Assembly (NCBI GenBank): GCA_016297775.1
Contig: JAEDGA010000004.1
Location: 1-64,000 of the forward strand
Length of the DNA: 64,000 nucleotides
Source of the DNA: Candidatus Methanomethylophilaceae archaeon
GTDB lineage: Archaea > Thermoplasmatota > Thermoplasmata > Methanomassiliicoccales > Methanomethylophilaceae
Reading direction: 5' to 3'
Shown here: in pieces, positions 52,866-61,280 of the stretch
Numbering within the stretch: the stretch's first letter is position 1
Layout: every line of letters begins with the position of its first letter
Notes under the pieces: model-generated
What the model was told of the DNA's origin: nothing
What the model saw: only the letters and a program-made list of their open reading frames with translations
Database searches by the model: none
Translations under genes and position numbers: made by a program

Positions 52866-53738
52866 ATGGCGCTCGAAGAATTGGCTTACATGGAGCGTTT
52901 CATCGAATGTTCCAAGATGGTCGCCAACGGTAAGAACGGGGCGATACGCGATGACAAGGTGTTGAAGACCGAGTACAGGCGTTCATTCTACAAGATATTG
53001 GAGAAGAACGGCCTTGAACACAGTTCCGGTCCTGTGCGTGCGGAGACCATACTGCTTCTGAGCGATCTCCACGAGACCGCCGCATACAAGAAGCTTCAGG
53101 GCATGAGGAATCTGGATATCGGTGCGGTAAGCGATGCCTGCATATCGTATATGACGGGCATGAGGAATCTGGATACGGTGCGTAAGGATCTGATGTTCAT
53201 ACTGTCCCACAAGAACGGTGTGGAGTTCAGGAACGCGGTCATGCGCATGGCAGACATAGCCACCGATGAGGACATACCGGAACTCCGTGTCACATACGGA
53301 CGCGTGGAAGGGAAGGAGCGCGAGGAGATGCGCAGATGTCTGTCTAAGATCATCGACAGATATCCGGAGCTGGAGAACAAGAGGAGATACATCCTTTCCG
53401 TGCCTGTGTTTCCGGATGAGAAGGCATTCGACAGGTTCATGGACAAGAGCATCGTCTATCTCGATATCAGATACCGTGATTCCATATCTCCGAAGGATGC
53501 CATCGCCATGCGTACGTACAACAACATCGTGGATGCGATCCGCAAGATGCAGATACGTATCTACAACGAGAGGGACAACCTCTGGTTGTACGAACCCTCC
53601 AAGAAAAAGGTCATAGAGGATCTGGAAGCACTCATAATCTGGGCTGCGGAGGATCTGTCGGAGAAGGAGGTCATACCCGAGAGCGACAACGATGTGGCCG
53701 CACCTTTGGTGGACCTACTCGACAGCAGCAACTCGTGA
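52866..53738 (+). CDS. helical-repeat protein, unknown
   Basis: A 290-residue, almost all-helical protein. A short repeat (LQGMRNLD then TGMRNLD, about 25 residues apart) suggests HEAT-like units. The N-terminus is rich in lysine and the tail acidic. It begins 47 bases after the PC4-like gene. No family recognised. Confidence 0.65.
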   Translation: MALEELAYMERFIECSKMVANGKNGAIRDDKVLKTEYRRSFYKILEKNGLEHSSGPVRAETILLLSDLHETAAYKKLQGMRNLDIGAVSDACISYMTGMRNLDTVRKDLMFILSHKNGVEFRNAVMRMADIATDEDIPELRVTYGRVEGKEREEMRRCLSKIIDRYPELENKRRYILSVPVFPDEKAFDRFMDKSIVYLDIRYRDSISPKDAIAMRTYNNIVDAIRKMQIRIYNERDNLWLYEPSKKKVIEDLEALIIWAAEDLSEKEVIPESDNDVAAPLVDLLDSSNS

Positions 53739-53841
53739 TCCGCAGGGTGTTCCATCGCTGTCAGACCTATTTCGTACGTACCGATTCCTGCAGTACAACC
53801 ATTTAATTACTAGGACTTTGATAAGAGCTTAAGGTATCTAT

Positions 53842-54186
53842 ATGGCATATGGAGAGAGACCTAGAGAGTATTTCAAAGCGACATGCGCAGACTGCGGAAA
53901 CGAGTGCGAGGTGCCGTTCAAACCGACCGAGGGTAAGCCCGTCTACTGCAGAGACTGCTTCGCTAAGCACAAGCCCGCTAGGGACAACGATTCCCGTGGA
54001 AGGTATGGAGACCGCCGCCAGTCCAGGGGCGAGAGGGAGTTGTTCACGGCCACATGCGCCGAGTGCGGTAACGAGTGCCAGGTCCCCTTCAGGCCGACCG
54101 AGGGTAAGCCCGTCTACTGCAGGGACTGCTTCCAGAAGCACAAGCCCGAAGGCGGAAGGCGCGACAACAGGCGCAGCCTGTTCTGA
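53842..54186 (+). CDS. duplicated CxxC-x17-CxxC zinc-binding protein
   Basis: A 114-residue protein with two near-identical modules (residues about 15-38 and 71-94). Each holds CxxC, exactly 17 residues, then CxxC, ending CRDCF. The two differ at only a few positions (CADC/CAEC, FKPTE/FRPTE). A linker rich in Arg, Asp and Gly separates them. The pattern is the known CxxC-x17-CxxC domain. RNA or DNA binding is likely, not shown. Confidence 0.82.
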   Translation: MAYGERPREYFKATCADCGNECEVPFKPTEGKPVYCRDCFAKHKPARDNDSRGRYGDRRQSRGERELFTATCAECGNECQVPFRPTEGKPVYCRDCFQKHKPEGGRRDNRRSLF

Positions 54187-54336
54187 ACGTATCCGTACCG
54201 ACGGAAGAAACCCTTTACACTTTTAATCCAATCATGATCCTGTGGACCGCATCGATATATCGACGATTCTGTTCCGATAACTTGTTCCATACTTTCCGGT
54301 CCTGTGATAGCGATAAATACGATGCGGAAGTCGGTG

Positions 54337-54702
54337 ATGTCGATAGAAATGTACTGTACCAAATGTGGCAGCTACAACGAGAACGGGAGCAGATTCTGTT
54401 CTTCCTGCGGACAACCCCTCGATGGTGCGATGACAGGATCGTTCAACAGGGCACAGGTATCCCAGAAGAGCATGGGCATCGCGATCCTGCTTTCGCTATT
54501 CATTCCCGGTGCCGGACAGATGTATACGGAGAAGGTCGCCAGGGGCCTGATAGTTCTCGTACTGTCCGCAGTGTTCCTTATTACTTACATACTAGCCATA
54601 GTGTCCTTGGTGCTTTGGATCTATTCCCTGGTCGACTCCTACAATCTCGTCAAGTCCTGGAACGAACAGTTGGACAGGGATCCGTGTACGCGCCCGTGGT
54701 GA
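54337..54702 (+). CDS. zinc-ribbon membrane protein (TM2-like)
   Basis: About 121 residues. The start carries CTKCGSYNENGSRFCSSCG (a zinc ribbon), then two hydrophobic segments (MGIAILLSLFIPGAGQMY, then RGLIVLVLSAVFLITYIL) as in TM2-type proteins. Two in-frame ATGs upstream and one downstream are possible starts. Function unknown. Confidence 0.68.
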   Translation: MSIEMYCTKCGSYNENGSRFCSSCGQPLDGAMTGSFNRAQVSQKSMGIAILLSLFIPGAGQMYTEKVARGLIVLVLSAVFLITYILAIVSLVLWIYSLVDSYNLVKSWNEQLDRDPCTRPW

Positions 54703-54778
54703 CGGTGGAACATCCATCCGGATGTCCTATTTTTGAAATTGCAAGAATATTAAAATACGGGCGATGAGATGTTCATAC

Positions 54779-55231
54779 ATGGAGCCTACAACTATCGCAC
54801 TGTGCATCATTGCATTGGGCGTCCTTTTCATCATAGGCGAGGCTATGAGTCCCGGTGCCTACATGATCATCCCCGGTACGGTGTTGGTGATCCTGGGTAT
54901 CGTGGGATACTTGCTGCCTGATTTCCTCTTCAGCATCTACGCACCGATAACCATGTTGATCGTCGGACTGCTGTCGTCCATACTCACCGTGATCCTGTAC
55001 AGGAGGCTGGGTGAGCCCGAACCGCCTACGACCGCGGTATCGGACGGGCTCATAGGCAAGAGAGGTGTGGTCACCGCGACCACATCCGCCACCGATCTCA
55101 AGGGCAAGGTGAAGATCGGGTCCGAGATCTGGAGTGCCAGATCGGATGTTCCTATCGAAGAGGGGGCCAAGGTGGAGGTCGTCTCCACGAAGGGCGTCCA
55201 TGTGATCGTCAGAGAATGCGAGGAGGATTGA
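54779..55231 (+). CDS. NfeD-like membrane protein
   Basis: A 150-residue protein: three N-terminal membrane helices (to about residue 75) and a C-terminal beta-barrel domain (LIGKRGVVTATTS ... VKIGSEIWSARS), the NfeD layout. NfeD proteins partner stomatin-type SPFH proteins in membranes. The SPFH gene follows by one base, the classical pairing. Confidence 0.88.
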   Translation: MEPTTIALCIIALGVLFIIGEAMSPGAYMIIPGTVLVILGIVGYLLPDFLFSIYAPITMLIVGLLSSILTVILYRRLGEPEPPTTAVSDGLIGKRGVVTATTSATDLKGKVKIGSEIWSARSDVPIEEGAKVEVVSTKGVHVIVRECEED

Positions 55232-55232
55232 T

Positions 55233-56321
55233 ATGGAAGCGATTATACCCATTCTTGCGGTCGTGGTGCTTCTCGCCGCGATCATATCCGTTCTGAGCGG
55301 AGTGAAGATCGTACAGCCTTACGAACAAGCGGTCTATATGAGGCTGGGTAAGTATGTGAGGATCCTCAATCAGGGTCTGAACGTCGTCTGCCCTCTCATC
55401 AACCAGGTCGTGAAGATGGATCTGCGTACGCAGGTCCTCGACGTTCCCAGACAGGAGGTCATCACCAAGGACAACTCCCCCGTGAACGTCGATGCCATCA
55501 TCTACATCAAGGTCACCGATCCCAAGAACGCGTTCTTCGAGGTCACCGACTACAGGACCGCCACCATCTATCTGGCACAGACCACTCTCAGGTCCATCAT
55601 CGGAGAGATGGAACTGGATCAGATCCTGTCCAACAGGGAGAAGATCAACATCCAGCTCAGGGACATCCTGGACGAGTCCACGGATAAGTGGGGAGTCAAG
55701 ATCGAGGCCGTGGAGATCCGCGAGGTGGATCCCGCACTCAAGGTCAAGGAGTCCATGGAGGAGCAGACCTCCGCGGAGAGGAGGAGGCGTGCGGCCATCC
55801 TGGAAGCGGACGGAATGAAGACCGCAGCGGTCCTGGAGGCCGAAGGTAAGAAGAGGTCCATGATCCTCGAAGCCGAAGGTAAGAAGAAATCCATGGTCCT
55901 TGAGGCCGAAGGTAAGCGTCTCGCCACCATCCTGGAGGCTCAGGGAGAGGCACAGAAGCTCCGTCTCACATCCGTGGGGGCCGCATCCCTGGATTCCAAG
56001 GGTCTTGCCGTTCTGTCCATGGAGACCCTCAAGACCGTCGGTGACGGACAGGCTTCCAAGATCTACTTCCCGATGGAGCTCACCAAGGTGGTAGAGGGTA
56101 TCTCGTCATACCTTGGTACCAGCAACGATGTTCCCGAGAGGGAGGTCGCGGAGCGTAAGGATATCGAGGACGCGGTCGGAAGGCCGGAGGATGTCCTAGG
56201 CTCCATCCCGTCCCCGGACGAGATACGCGAATCCATCGAGATGGATGACGATTCCCCCGATGATAGATCCGCAGCCGAGGCTGTGAAGAAGGCAGAGAGG
56301 GAAGCCGGCAACATAAGTTGA
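55233..56321 (+). CDS. SPFH/stomatin-like protein
   Basis: A 362-residue membrane-scaffold protein. An N-terminal helix (residues 2-22) is followed by an SPFH domain (about 25-195; VQPYEQAVYMRLGK, VDLRTQVLDV-like MDLRTQVLDVPRQE). A coiled-coil holds five 11-residue repeats of LEAEGKK type (residues about 190-245). The tail is acidic. NfeD precedes it. It probably forms rings or membrane microdomains. Confidence 0.92.
   Translation: MEAIIPILAVVVLLAAIISVLSGVKIVQPYEQAVYMRLGKYVRILNQGLNVVCPLINQVVKMDLRTQVLDVPRQEVITKDNSPVNVDAIIYIKVTDPKNAFFEVTDYRTATIYLAQTTLRSIIGEMELDQILSNREKINIQLRDILDESTDKWGVKIEAVEIREVDPALKVKESMEEQTSAERRRRAAILEADGMKTAAVLEAEGKKRSMILEAEGKKKSMVLEAEGKRLATILEAQGEAQKLRLTSVGAASLDSKGLAVLSMETLKTVGDGQASKIYFPMELTKVVEGISSYLGTSNDVPEREVAERKDIEDAVGRPEDVLGSIPSPDEIRESIEMDDDSPDDRSAAEAVKKAEREAGNIS
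55800..55964 (+). repeat. 33-bp in-frame tandem repeat in SPFH gene
   Basis: Five units of 33 bases starting at 55800, 55833, 55866, 55899 and 55932. Each encodes an 11-residue step, of which LEAEGKKRSMI and LEAEGKKKSMV are the best matches. The first and last are diverged. Unit number could vary between strains. Confidence 0.75.
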
Positions 56322-56329
56322 ACAAAACA

Positions 56330-56358
56330 GGTCAGAAGGGGCCCTTCCCCTTCCGACC
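56330..56358. terminator. shared hairpin between SPFH and a convergent gene
   Basis: GGTCAGAAGGGG and CCCCTTCCGACC pair with one mismatch around CCCTT. It lies nine bases after the SPFH stop and over the last codons of the convergent membrane protein gene. Confidence 0.5.
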
Positions 56359-56553
56359 TCCTTTCATGATTTCGTCCGATGACATCCTTATTATCAGATC
56401 GGACATCATCACGCATATTCCCAGGAAGCAGAATCCCGCACCGAATGCCACGCACAGTGCGCCCACGCTCTCACCGACGAATATCCCTACGGCGATGAGT
56501 ATGGCACCCAGGATCATTGGGCCCCAGATGAAGAAATCCGTCCCGAACCTCAT
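56332..56553 (-). CDS. small membrane protein
   Basis: A 73-residue protein with two hydrophobic segments (about residues 9-28 and 31-52) and a basic tail (GGRKGKGPF). Convergent with the SPFH gene. Function unknown. Confidence 0.6.
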   Translation of the reverse strand: MRFGTDFFIWGPMILGAILIAVGIFVGESVGALCVAFGAGFCFLGICVMMSDLIIRMSSDEIMKGGRKGKGPF

Positions 56554-56614
56554 AAGGGTGTGATTGTTCGGGATATGTAATAAGTTTGACGGCGGCCGTA
56601 GCCGCCCGGAGGAA

Positions 56615-57010
56615 TCAGGCGATCTTCTTGCCTGCGTTGGGTCCGGCGCTCTCGTCGTAGACCTCTTTGATGGAGAATGTCCAGAGTGCGGATGCTTTGA
56701 GTCCGACCTTTGCGAGCATTCCGTTGAGCTGGTCGAGTCCGGGTCCGCTGGTCTGGGAACCGATGACCTCTCCGCGGAGTTCGTATGCGGTCTTTCCGTC
56801 GATGACCTCGATGGCCACCTTGGGGTTGTCCTTCATGAACGAGACGGTAGTCTGCATGAGTACCTGACCGACACCGACGGTGTTCTCATCGATGGGGATG
56901 ATACTGCCGCAGACGATAGCGTGGGGCTGTCCGCATTTGCAGGACGTGACCAGGAGTTTGGTCGTGTCCGGGCGCTTCAGAAGATCCATAACTGCTGCGG
57001 GTATTGTCAT
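56615..57010 (-). CDS. pyridoxamine-phosphate-oxidase-like flavin protein
   Basis: A 131-residue split-barrel protein. CKCGQPHAIVCGS, VLMQTTVSFMKDNPKVAIEVI and AYELRGEV fit the PNPOx-like FMN-binding group. Such small proteins are oxidoreductases or F420/FMN binders. An inverted repeat lies directly upstream. Cofactor unknown. Confidence 0.78.
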   Translation of the reverse strand: MTIPAAVMDLLKRPDTTKLLVTSCKCGQPHAIVCGSIIPIDENTVGVGQVLMQTTVSFMKDNPKVAIEVIDGKTAYELRGEVIGSQTSGPGLDQLNGMLAKVGLKASALWTFSIKEVYDESAGPNAGKKIA

Positions 57011-57029
57011 TGTAACACCGATAGTTACA
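57011..57029. promoter_or_regulatory. inverted repeat before the PNPOx-like gene
   Basis: TGTAAC and GTTACA around seven bases, immediately upstream of the ATG. With TATA-like TTTAACTA further up, it would cover the transcription start, a usual repressor position. Confidence 0.35.
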
Positions 57030-57132
57030 TGATGATACCATTAGTTAAAGTTTTCATTTGGGATATCGCACAAATATGTGCGTGGTGCACAGCATCCGCT
57101 ATATGCCAGATGTAAAGAAACAGTATCCTTCA

Positions 57133-57174
57133 CCCCTGTTTCGAGGGGATCGGGATGATGCCCCCGGGAGGGCA
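57133..57174 (-). terminator. two small hairpins
   Basis: CCCCT/AGGGG (57133-57148) and TGCCC/GGGCA (57159-57174) follow the 35-residue gene on the minus strand. Both are short. Confidence 0.3.
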
Positions 57175-57182
57175 CAGAGGGT

Positions 57183-57290
57183 TCACTCGGAATCCTTCTT
57201 CTTTCCGAATTTGTTGTATGCTATCAATGCACCGATGTAGATGATACCGAGTGCGATGACGATGATGAACTCTTCCATAGAGGTGGTCAT
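57183..57290 (-). CDS. very small single-helix membrane protein
   Basis: A 35-residue frame: MTTSMEEF, a hydrophobic stretch (IIVIALGIIYIGALIAY), then a basic end (NKFGKKKDSE). Hairpins follow it. Such tiny membrane proteins are often missed; start context is weak, so the call is tentative. No family. Confidence 0.4.
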   Translation of the reverse strand: MTTSMEEFIIVIALGIIYIGALIAYNKFGKKKDSE

Positions 57291-57401
57291 GTGGACGGGT
57301 ATGTGAATACAGTATATCAACCTAATCTTACCGTCATATCGCATCCGATTGTGCATACCATTATTCTTTCTTCGATATACGTAATAATTATTGAAAAATA
57401 T

Positions 57402-57435
57402 ACGAAATTCGTAAAAATTCGTTGTATATACGAAG
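57402..57435. promoter_or_regulatory. repeated TACGAA/TTCGTA inverted repeats
   Basis: Site one is TACGAA-A-TTCGTA (57402-57414). Site two is TTCGT-N7-ACGAA (57419-57435). A weaker half-site (TTCGATATACGTA) is at 57372-57384. They lie about 57-90 bases before the flavoprotein ATG and upstream of its TATA (TTTTTTATATT, about 57460). Confidence 0.45.
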
Positions 57436-57491
57436 TACGTTTTTATTCTCTTTGAAATATTTTTTATATTCCCATAGTATACGCCGTCAAG

Positions 57492-58427
57492 ATGTGCTAC
57501 GATATCACCATCATAGGAGCAGGACCGGCTGGCCTCACTGCAGGAATATACGCGAGGAACAAGGACATGAGTACCCTCATCCTCGATGCGTCCAGAGTGG
57601 GCGGACAGCTTCTCAGTCTGTATCCCGAGAAGGGTGTGCACAATTATCCGGGATTCGAGACCATCCAGGCAAGGAGGCTCTCGGACAAGCTCTACGCACA
57701 GGCGGAGTCCCTGGAGTGCGATATCCATGAGGGTGAGAAGGTGGAGACCATCGAGAACGGTGACGAGTGCTACATCATCAAGACTAATGTCGCCGAGTAC
57801 AAGACGAAGTCCGTCATCATCGCGATCGGAATGGGTATGTTCAAGCCTAAGAAGATGGGTGCCATCGGAGAGGACGAGTTCGAGGGCAAGGGCCTCGAGT
57901 ACGTACTGCCCCCGAAAGCGGAGATCGTCGGAAAGAAGGTGGTCATGTTCGGAGGAGGGAACAGTGCCATAGACATGGCCCTGGTGTCCGCCACCGTCAC
58001 CGACACCACGCTCGTGCACAGGAAGGACACTTTCAGAGCGGATGAGACCACGGTCAAGAGCCTTTCCAAGAGCCGTGTCAAGACCGAGATGTCCGCAACA
58101 CTTGTCAGCGTCAACGGAAAGGATTGTGTCGAATCCGTCACACTGAAGAGAGGGGACGAGACCTTCGACATACCCGCGGATCTCGTCGTCATAAACATCG
58201 GAATCTCCGCCAATCTCGGTGACCTCGCTGTCTGGGGAATCGAACTCACCGATTCCGGATTGGTAAAGGTGGACTTCGACATGAAGACCAACAGGCCTGG
58301 AATCTTCGCATGCGGGGATGTCGTGGATTATGTCGGTAAGTACAAGCAGATCATCACCGCCTGCGGTGAGGCTGCCACAGCCACCAACAGTGCTTACAAG
58401 TTCGTCAAGAAGCCCTACTGGGCTTGA
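57492..58427 (+). CDS. ferredoxin-NADP reductase-like flavoprotein (TrxR fold, no CxxC)
   Basis: A 311-residue FAD protein. The FAD motif GAGPAG is near residue 9, NAD(P)-binding GGGNSA near residue 157, and GIFACGDVVDY near the end. The thioredoxin-reductase active-site CxxC is absent (that position reads EYVLPPKAE). GGQLLSLYPEKGVHNYPGF matches YumC-type ferredoxin-NADP reductases. A 2[4Fe-4S] ferredoxin gene is convergent, 220 bases away. Reductase of ferredoxin is likely; thioredoxin reduction unlikely. Confidence 0.87.
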   Translation: MCYDITIIGAGPAGLTAGIYARNKDMSTLILDASRVGGQLLSLYPEKGVHNYPGFETIQARRLSDKLYAQAESLECDIHEGEKVETIENGDECYIIKTNVAEYKTKSVIIAIGMGMFKPKKMGAIGEDEFEGKGLEYVLPPKAEIVGKKVVMFGGGNSAIDMALVSATVTDTTLVHRKDTFRADETTVKSLSKSRVKTEMSATLVSVNGKDCVESVTLKRGDETFDIPADLVVINIGISANLGDLAVWGIELTDSGLVKVDFDMKTNRPGIFACGDVVDYVGKYKQIITACGEAATATNSAYKFVKKPYWA

Positions 58428-58630
58428 AACACAGTCATCCGGACCTCTGCCTTACGGCATGTCCGCGATTTTCATTTTCTACCATCTTCCGTATCTGTAG
58501 CATAAATCGATATTGTACCAGCCCCGTCACGTCCTGTCGGTGTGTACGGTGATGCATCCGGAAACGGTATGCGATCCTTTCGAAGCAGGATGAGGAAACG
58601 AACGATAAATCATGTGAAAGGGTTTTGAGT

Positions 58631-58644
58631 GGGTTTTTCAACCC
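58631..58644 (-). terminator. hairpin after the ferredoxin gene
   Basis: GGGTT and AACCC around TTTC, three bases past the ferredoxin stop. Confidence 0.35.
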
Positions 58645-58646
58645 GT

Positions 58647-58811
58647 TTACTCGCTGATAGCGCCAGAGGGGCACTCGTCAACACATGCACCGCAGTCGAC
58701 GCACTTGTCAGCATCGATGACTGCGATGTCATCGACGGTGATTGCGTCCTGAGGGCATGCGTCCACGCATGCGCCGCATCCGACACAGTCGTCTGCTTTG
58801 ATGGTAGGCAT
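58647..58811 (-). CDS. 2[4Fe-4S] ferredoxin
   Basis: A 54-residue ferredoxin with two CxxCxxCxxxCP clusters: CVGCGACVDACP and CVDCGACVDECP. It is the low-potential electron carrier of methanogens. The start has AGAGGT upstream and a strong TATA (GGTTATATATTG) at 58843-58850. It is convergent with the flavoprotein, which may be its reductase. Confidence 0.96.
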   Translation of the reverse strand: MPTIKADDCVGCGACVDACPQDAITVDDIAVIDADKCVDCGACVDECPSGAISE

Positions 58812-58842
58812 GATTAAACCTCTGGCTGGAAATGAAAATTAC

Positions 58843-58850
58843 AATATATA
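58843..58850 (-). promoter_or_regulatory. TATA box for the ferredoxin gene
   Basis: TATATATT on the minus strand inside GGTTATATATTG, about 36 bases before the ATG. This is the strongest TATA in the region and suggests high expression. Confidence 0.5.
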
Positions 58851-58945
58851 ACCTTGATGACTTGAAATCGGGTAATTGGATGCAACCGTTTCGTACGTAT
58901 GGATGTGCCAGAGGGTAAACGGCCGATACCGTTTCGTTTTTAGAT

Positions 58946-59959
58946 ATGTACGACATCGTTCCCGACATGATCTACTATGCGGGCAGGATATGGTCCGACA
59001 AGCCGTTCGACGGTTATCTCGGCATCGAGGACGGTATCGTCCGCGAGATCGGTACCGGACCGCCCCCAGAACCGGCATCTTACACGGGACACATATCTGC
59101 CGCGGTGGTAGACGGACATACCCACATAGGCGATGCCGGTCTCGAACTGGACCGTAGGTACACGCTGGAGGAGCTGGTGGCACCTCCGGACGGTCTCAAG
59201 CACAGGTATCTCTCCAGCGCTCCCAGGGAGCGCATAGTGTCCGATATGAGGGATTATTCCTCGATACTGTGCGGACCCGTCACCGAGTTCATAGATTTCC
59301 GCGAAGGAGGGATCGAGGGCGTACGCATGATAAGGGAGGCCACCGACAGGGCTGTGGTACTTGGACGCCCGGTGTCCCGGACCTTCGATGCCAACGAGGT
59401 CTCCGAGATCCTCGCGGAAGCGGACGGCATAGGCATACCCAGCGTGTCCGATCTACCGGTATCGTACATAGATGCGGTGGCGGATATGACGCATCGTTCC
59501 GGAAGGTCCTTTGCGATACATGTGAGCGAGAGGGTGCGCGAAGACATCGATACGGTGCTCTCGCTGGAACCGGATTTCGTGGTACATATGTGCGAAGCAA
59601 CTGATAAGGACATGAGAGCATGCGCGGACGCAGGCGTCCCGGTGGTGGTGTGTGCCACATCCAACCTCTATTTCGGCAAGGTCCCACCGATAGCGCGTAT
59701 GGTCGATTCCGGGTTGGAGATGGCAATAGGTACGGATAACGCCATGCTGTGCCCTCCCGATATACTGGCAGAGGCGCGTGTGTTCGCATCCGTGGCATCC
59801 GGACAGGGTTGTCCTCCGTCCATAACGGAACGTGCGCTGTTCCTTGGCGGGTCTAAATGCTTAATTACGCGTAAGATAATAGGGCTACATGAAGGGGAGG
59901 CTGTGAAGCCCGCCGTGGTAGGATTCGATGACCTCGGCCTTCGTACGTGTTCTCCCTGA
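58946..59959 (+). CDS. amidohydrolase-family protein
   Basis: A 337-residue metal-dependent hydrolase. VVDGHTHIGDAG carries the first metal histidines, FAIHVSE and VVHMCEA supply further ligands, and MAIGTDNAML the final Asp. The fold is cytosine-deaminase/dihydroorotase-like. The final residues overlap nothing, and the USP gene follows by 14 bases. Substrate unknown. Confidence 0.82.
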   Translation: MYDIVPDMIYYAGRIWSDKPFDGYLGIEDGIVREIGTGPPPEPASYTGHISAAVVDGHTHIGDAGLELDRRYTLEELVAPPDGLKHRYLSSAPRERIVSDMRDYSSILCGPVTEFIDFREGGIEGVRMIREATDRAVVLGRPVSRTFDANEVSEILAEADGIGIPSVSDLPVSYIDAVADMTHRSGRSFAIHVSERVREDIDTVLSLEPDFVVHMCEATDKDMRACADAGVPVVVCATSNLYFGKVPPIARMVDSGLEMAIGTDNAMLCPPDILAEARVFASVASGQGCPPSITERALFLGGSKCLITRKIIGLHEGEAVKPAVVGFDDLGLRTCSP

Positions 59960-59973
59960 AAGAGGTGTGGAAA

Positions 59974-60417
59974 ATGGCTTTCACAAAGATTCTCGTACCG
60001 ACCGACGGTAGCGAGTTCACGAAGGCGGCGATCAAGTGTGCCGTCGAACTTGCCAAGACCGCAGGCGGAGAGATTACAGCGCTGTACGTGATCGATCAGT
60101 CCGTGTTCGGGAACGTCCCGGTGGACACATCGGTCAATGCGATCTACGATATGATGGAGAAGGAGGGCTGGAATGCAACATCCTTCGTCAAGGAGCTCGG
60201 AGCATCCGAGGGCATCAAGGTCGACGAGATCGTGGTAAGCGGATCCCCGGTGAAGGCCATCGTGGAAGCATCGAAGGATTACGACGTGATCGTGATGGGT
60301 ACTCTGGGAAGGACCGGATTCGCGAAGTTCATGATGGGTAGTGTCGCGGAGAAGGTGGTAAGGTTCTCAAAATGTCCCGTAATGGTAGTAAAGTCACCTG
60401 AGGCTGAGTCCAAATGA
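59974..60417 (+). CDS. universal stress protein (UspA family)
   Basis: A 147-residue alpha/beta protein with the ATP-binding GTLGRTGFAKFMMGS motif (GxxGx9GS) near residue 110. The ATG before AFTKILVPTDGSE is the family start. It overlaps the CBS gene by four bases (ATGA). USPs bind ATP and help in stress response; a sensor role with the CBS protein is possible. Confidence 0.92.
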   Translation: MAFTKILVPTDGSEFTKAAIKCAVELAKTAGGEITALYVIDQSVFGNVPVDTSVNAIYDMMEKEGWNATSFVKELGASEGIKVDEIVVSGSPVKAIVEASKDYDVIVMGTLGRTGFAKFMMGSVAEKVVRFSKCPVMVVKSPEAESK

Positions 60418-61280
60418 AGCTGGTAGAAGAGATAATGACGGATATGCCGGTCCTCGTACAGGTCCCCGGCAACAGGAACGATGCGATAAACGCGATGGTG
60501 AAGGAGAAGGTCACCGGTCTTCCGGTCATACGTGCCTCGGACGGTATGTTGGTCGGTATAATCTCCAGGAGGGATGTCTTCAGGAACCTCAAGGAGACTC
60601 AGCTCTCCCTCCTCATGAAGAAGAATCCTATCACGATCAGCAACAAGGCCACCATCGAGGAGGCCGCCAGGATCTTCTTCGAGAAGAGGATCCACAGGCT
60701 GCCCGTCATCGAGGAGGTCCCCGGAAAGGGAAAGAAACTGGTCGGAATCATCACCCCTACCGATCTTCTCAAGGAGATCAAGAGGATGAAGGATGTCACT
60801 TTCACCGCCGAGGATGCCATCAGGGTCAAGTGCGCCACATGCTACAAGGAAGATCCCCTGTCCTATGTCGTGAACTCGATGAGGATCAGCGACGTCTCCG
60901 CAATGCCCGTATTGGACGAGAACGGAAAGATGGTCGGCATCATCACGGACCGTGACCTGTTCGCGGACCAGACCAAGGACGTGACCACACTCAAGGCCAT
61001 GGGTCTCGACGACACCTGCATGGACCTCGCCGGATACAGGAACGTGCTCCCCCTCTTCTGCATCGAGAACAACACGGAGATCACCTCCTCCAGCGTCAGC
61101 GGTTTCATGGTCAGGGACCCCACCAAGGTGTTCAAGAAGTCCAAGCTGAACGATGTTGCAAGGATCATGTACGAGAACGACTTCGGTCAGATCCCCGTGC
61201 ACGGTGACAACGACGAGCTCATCGGAATGGTCTATGATGTCGACGTACTCCTCGCATTGATCGGTGAGAAAGATGAGTAA
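60414..61280 (+). CDS. protein with four CBS domains
   Basis: A 288-residue protein containing two CBS pairs (about residues 5-125 and 145-285). DGMLVGIISRRDVF, KLVGIITPTDLL, KMVGIITDRDLF and ELIGMVYDVDVL end the four units. Such pairs sense adenine nucleotides or SAM. It lies between USP and GlyRS, and its stop overlaps the GlyRS start. Target unknown. Confidence 0.88.
   Translation: MKLVEEIMTDMPVLVQVPGNRNDAINAMVKEKVTGLPVIRASDGMLVGIISRRDVFRNLKETQLSLLMKKNPITISNKATIEEAARIFFEKRIHRLPVIEEVPGKGKKLVGIITPTDLLKEIKRMKDVTFTAEDAIRVKCATCYKEDPLSYVVNSMRISDVSAMPVLDENGKMVGIITDRDLFADQTKDVTTLKAMGLDDTCMDLAGYRNVLPLFCIENNTEITSSSVSGFMVRDPTKVFKKSKLNDVARIMYENDFGQIPVHGDNDELIGMVYDVDVLLALIGEKDE

Noticed and set aside
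57492..58427. Thioredoxin reductase
   Set aside because: The active-site CxxC is missing, so the YumC-type ferredoxin-NADP reductase call fits better.
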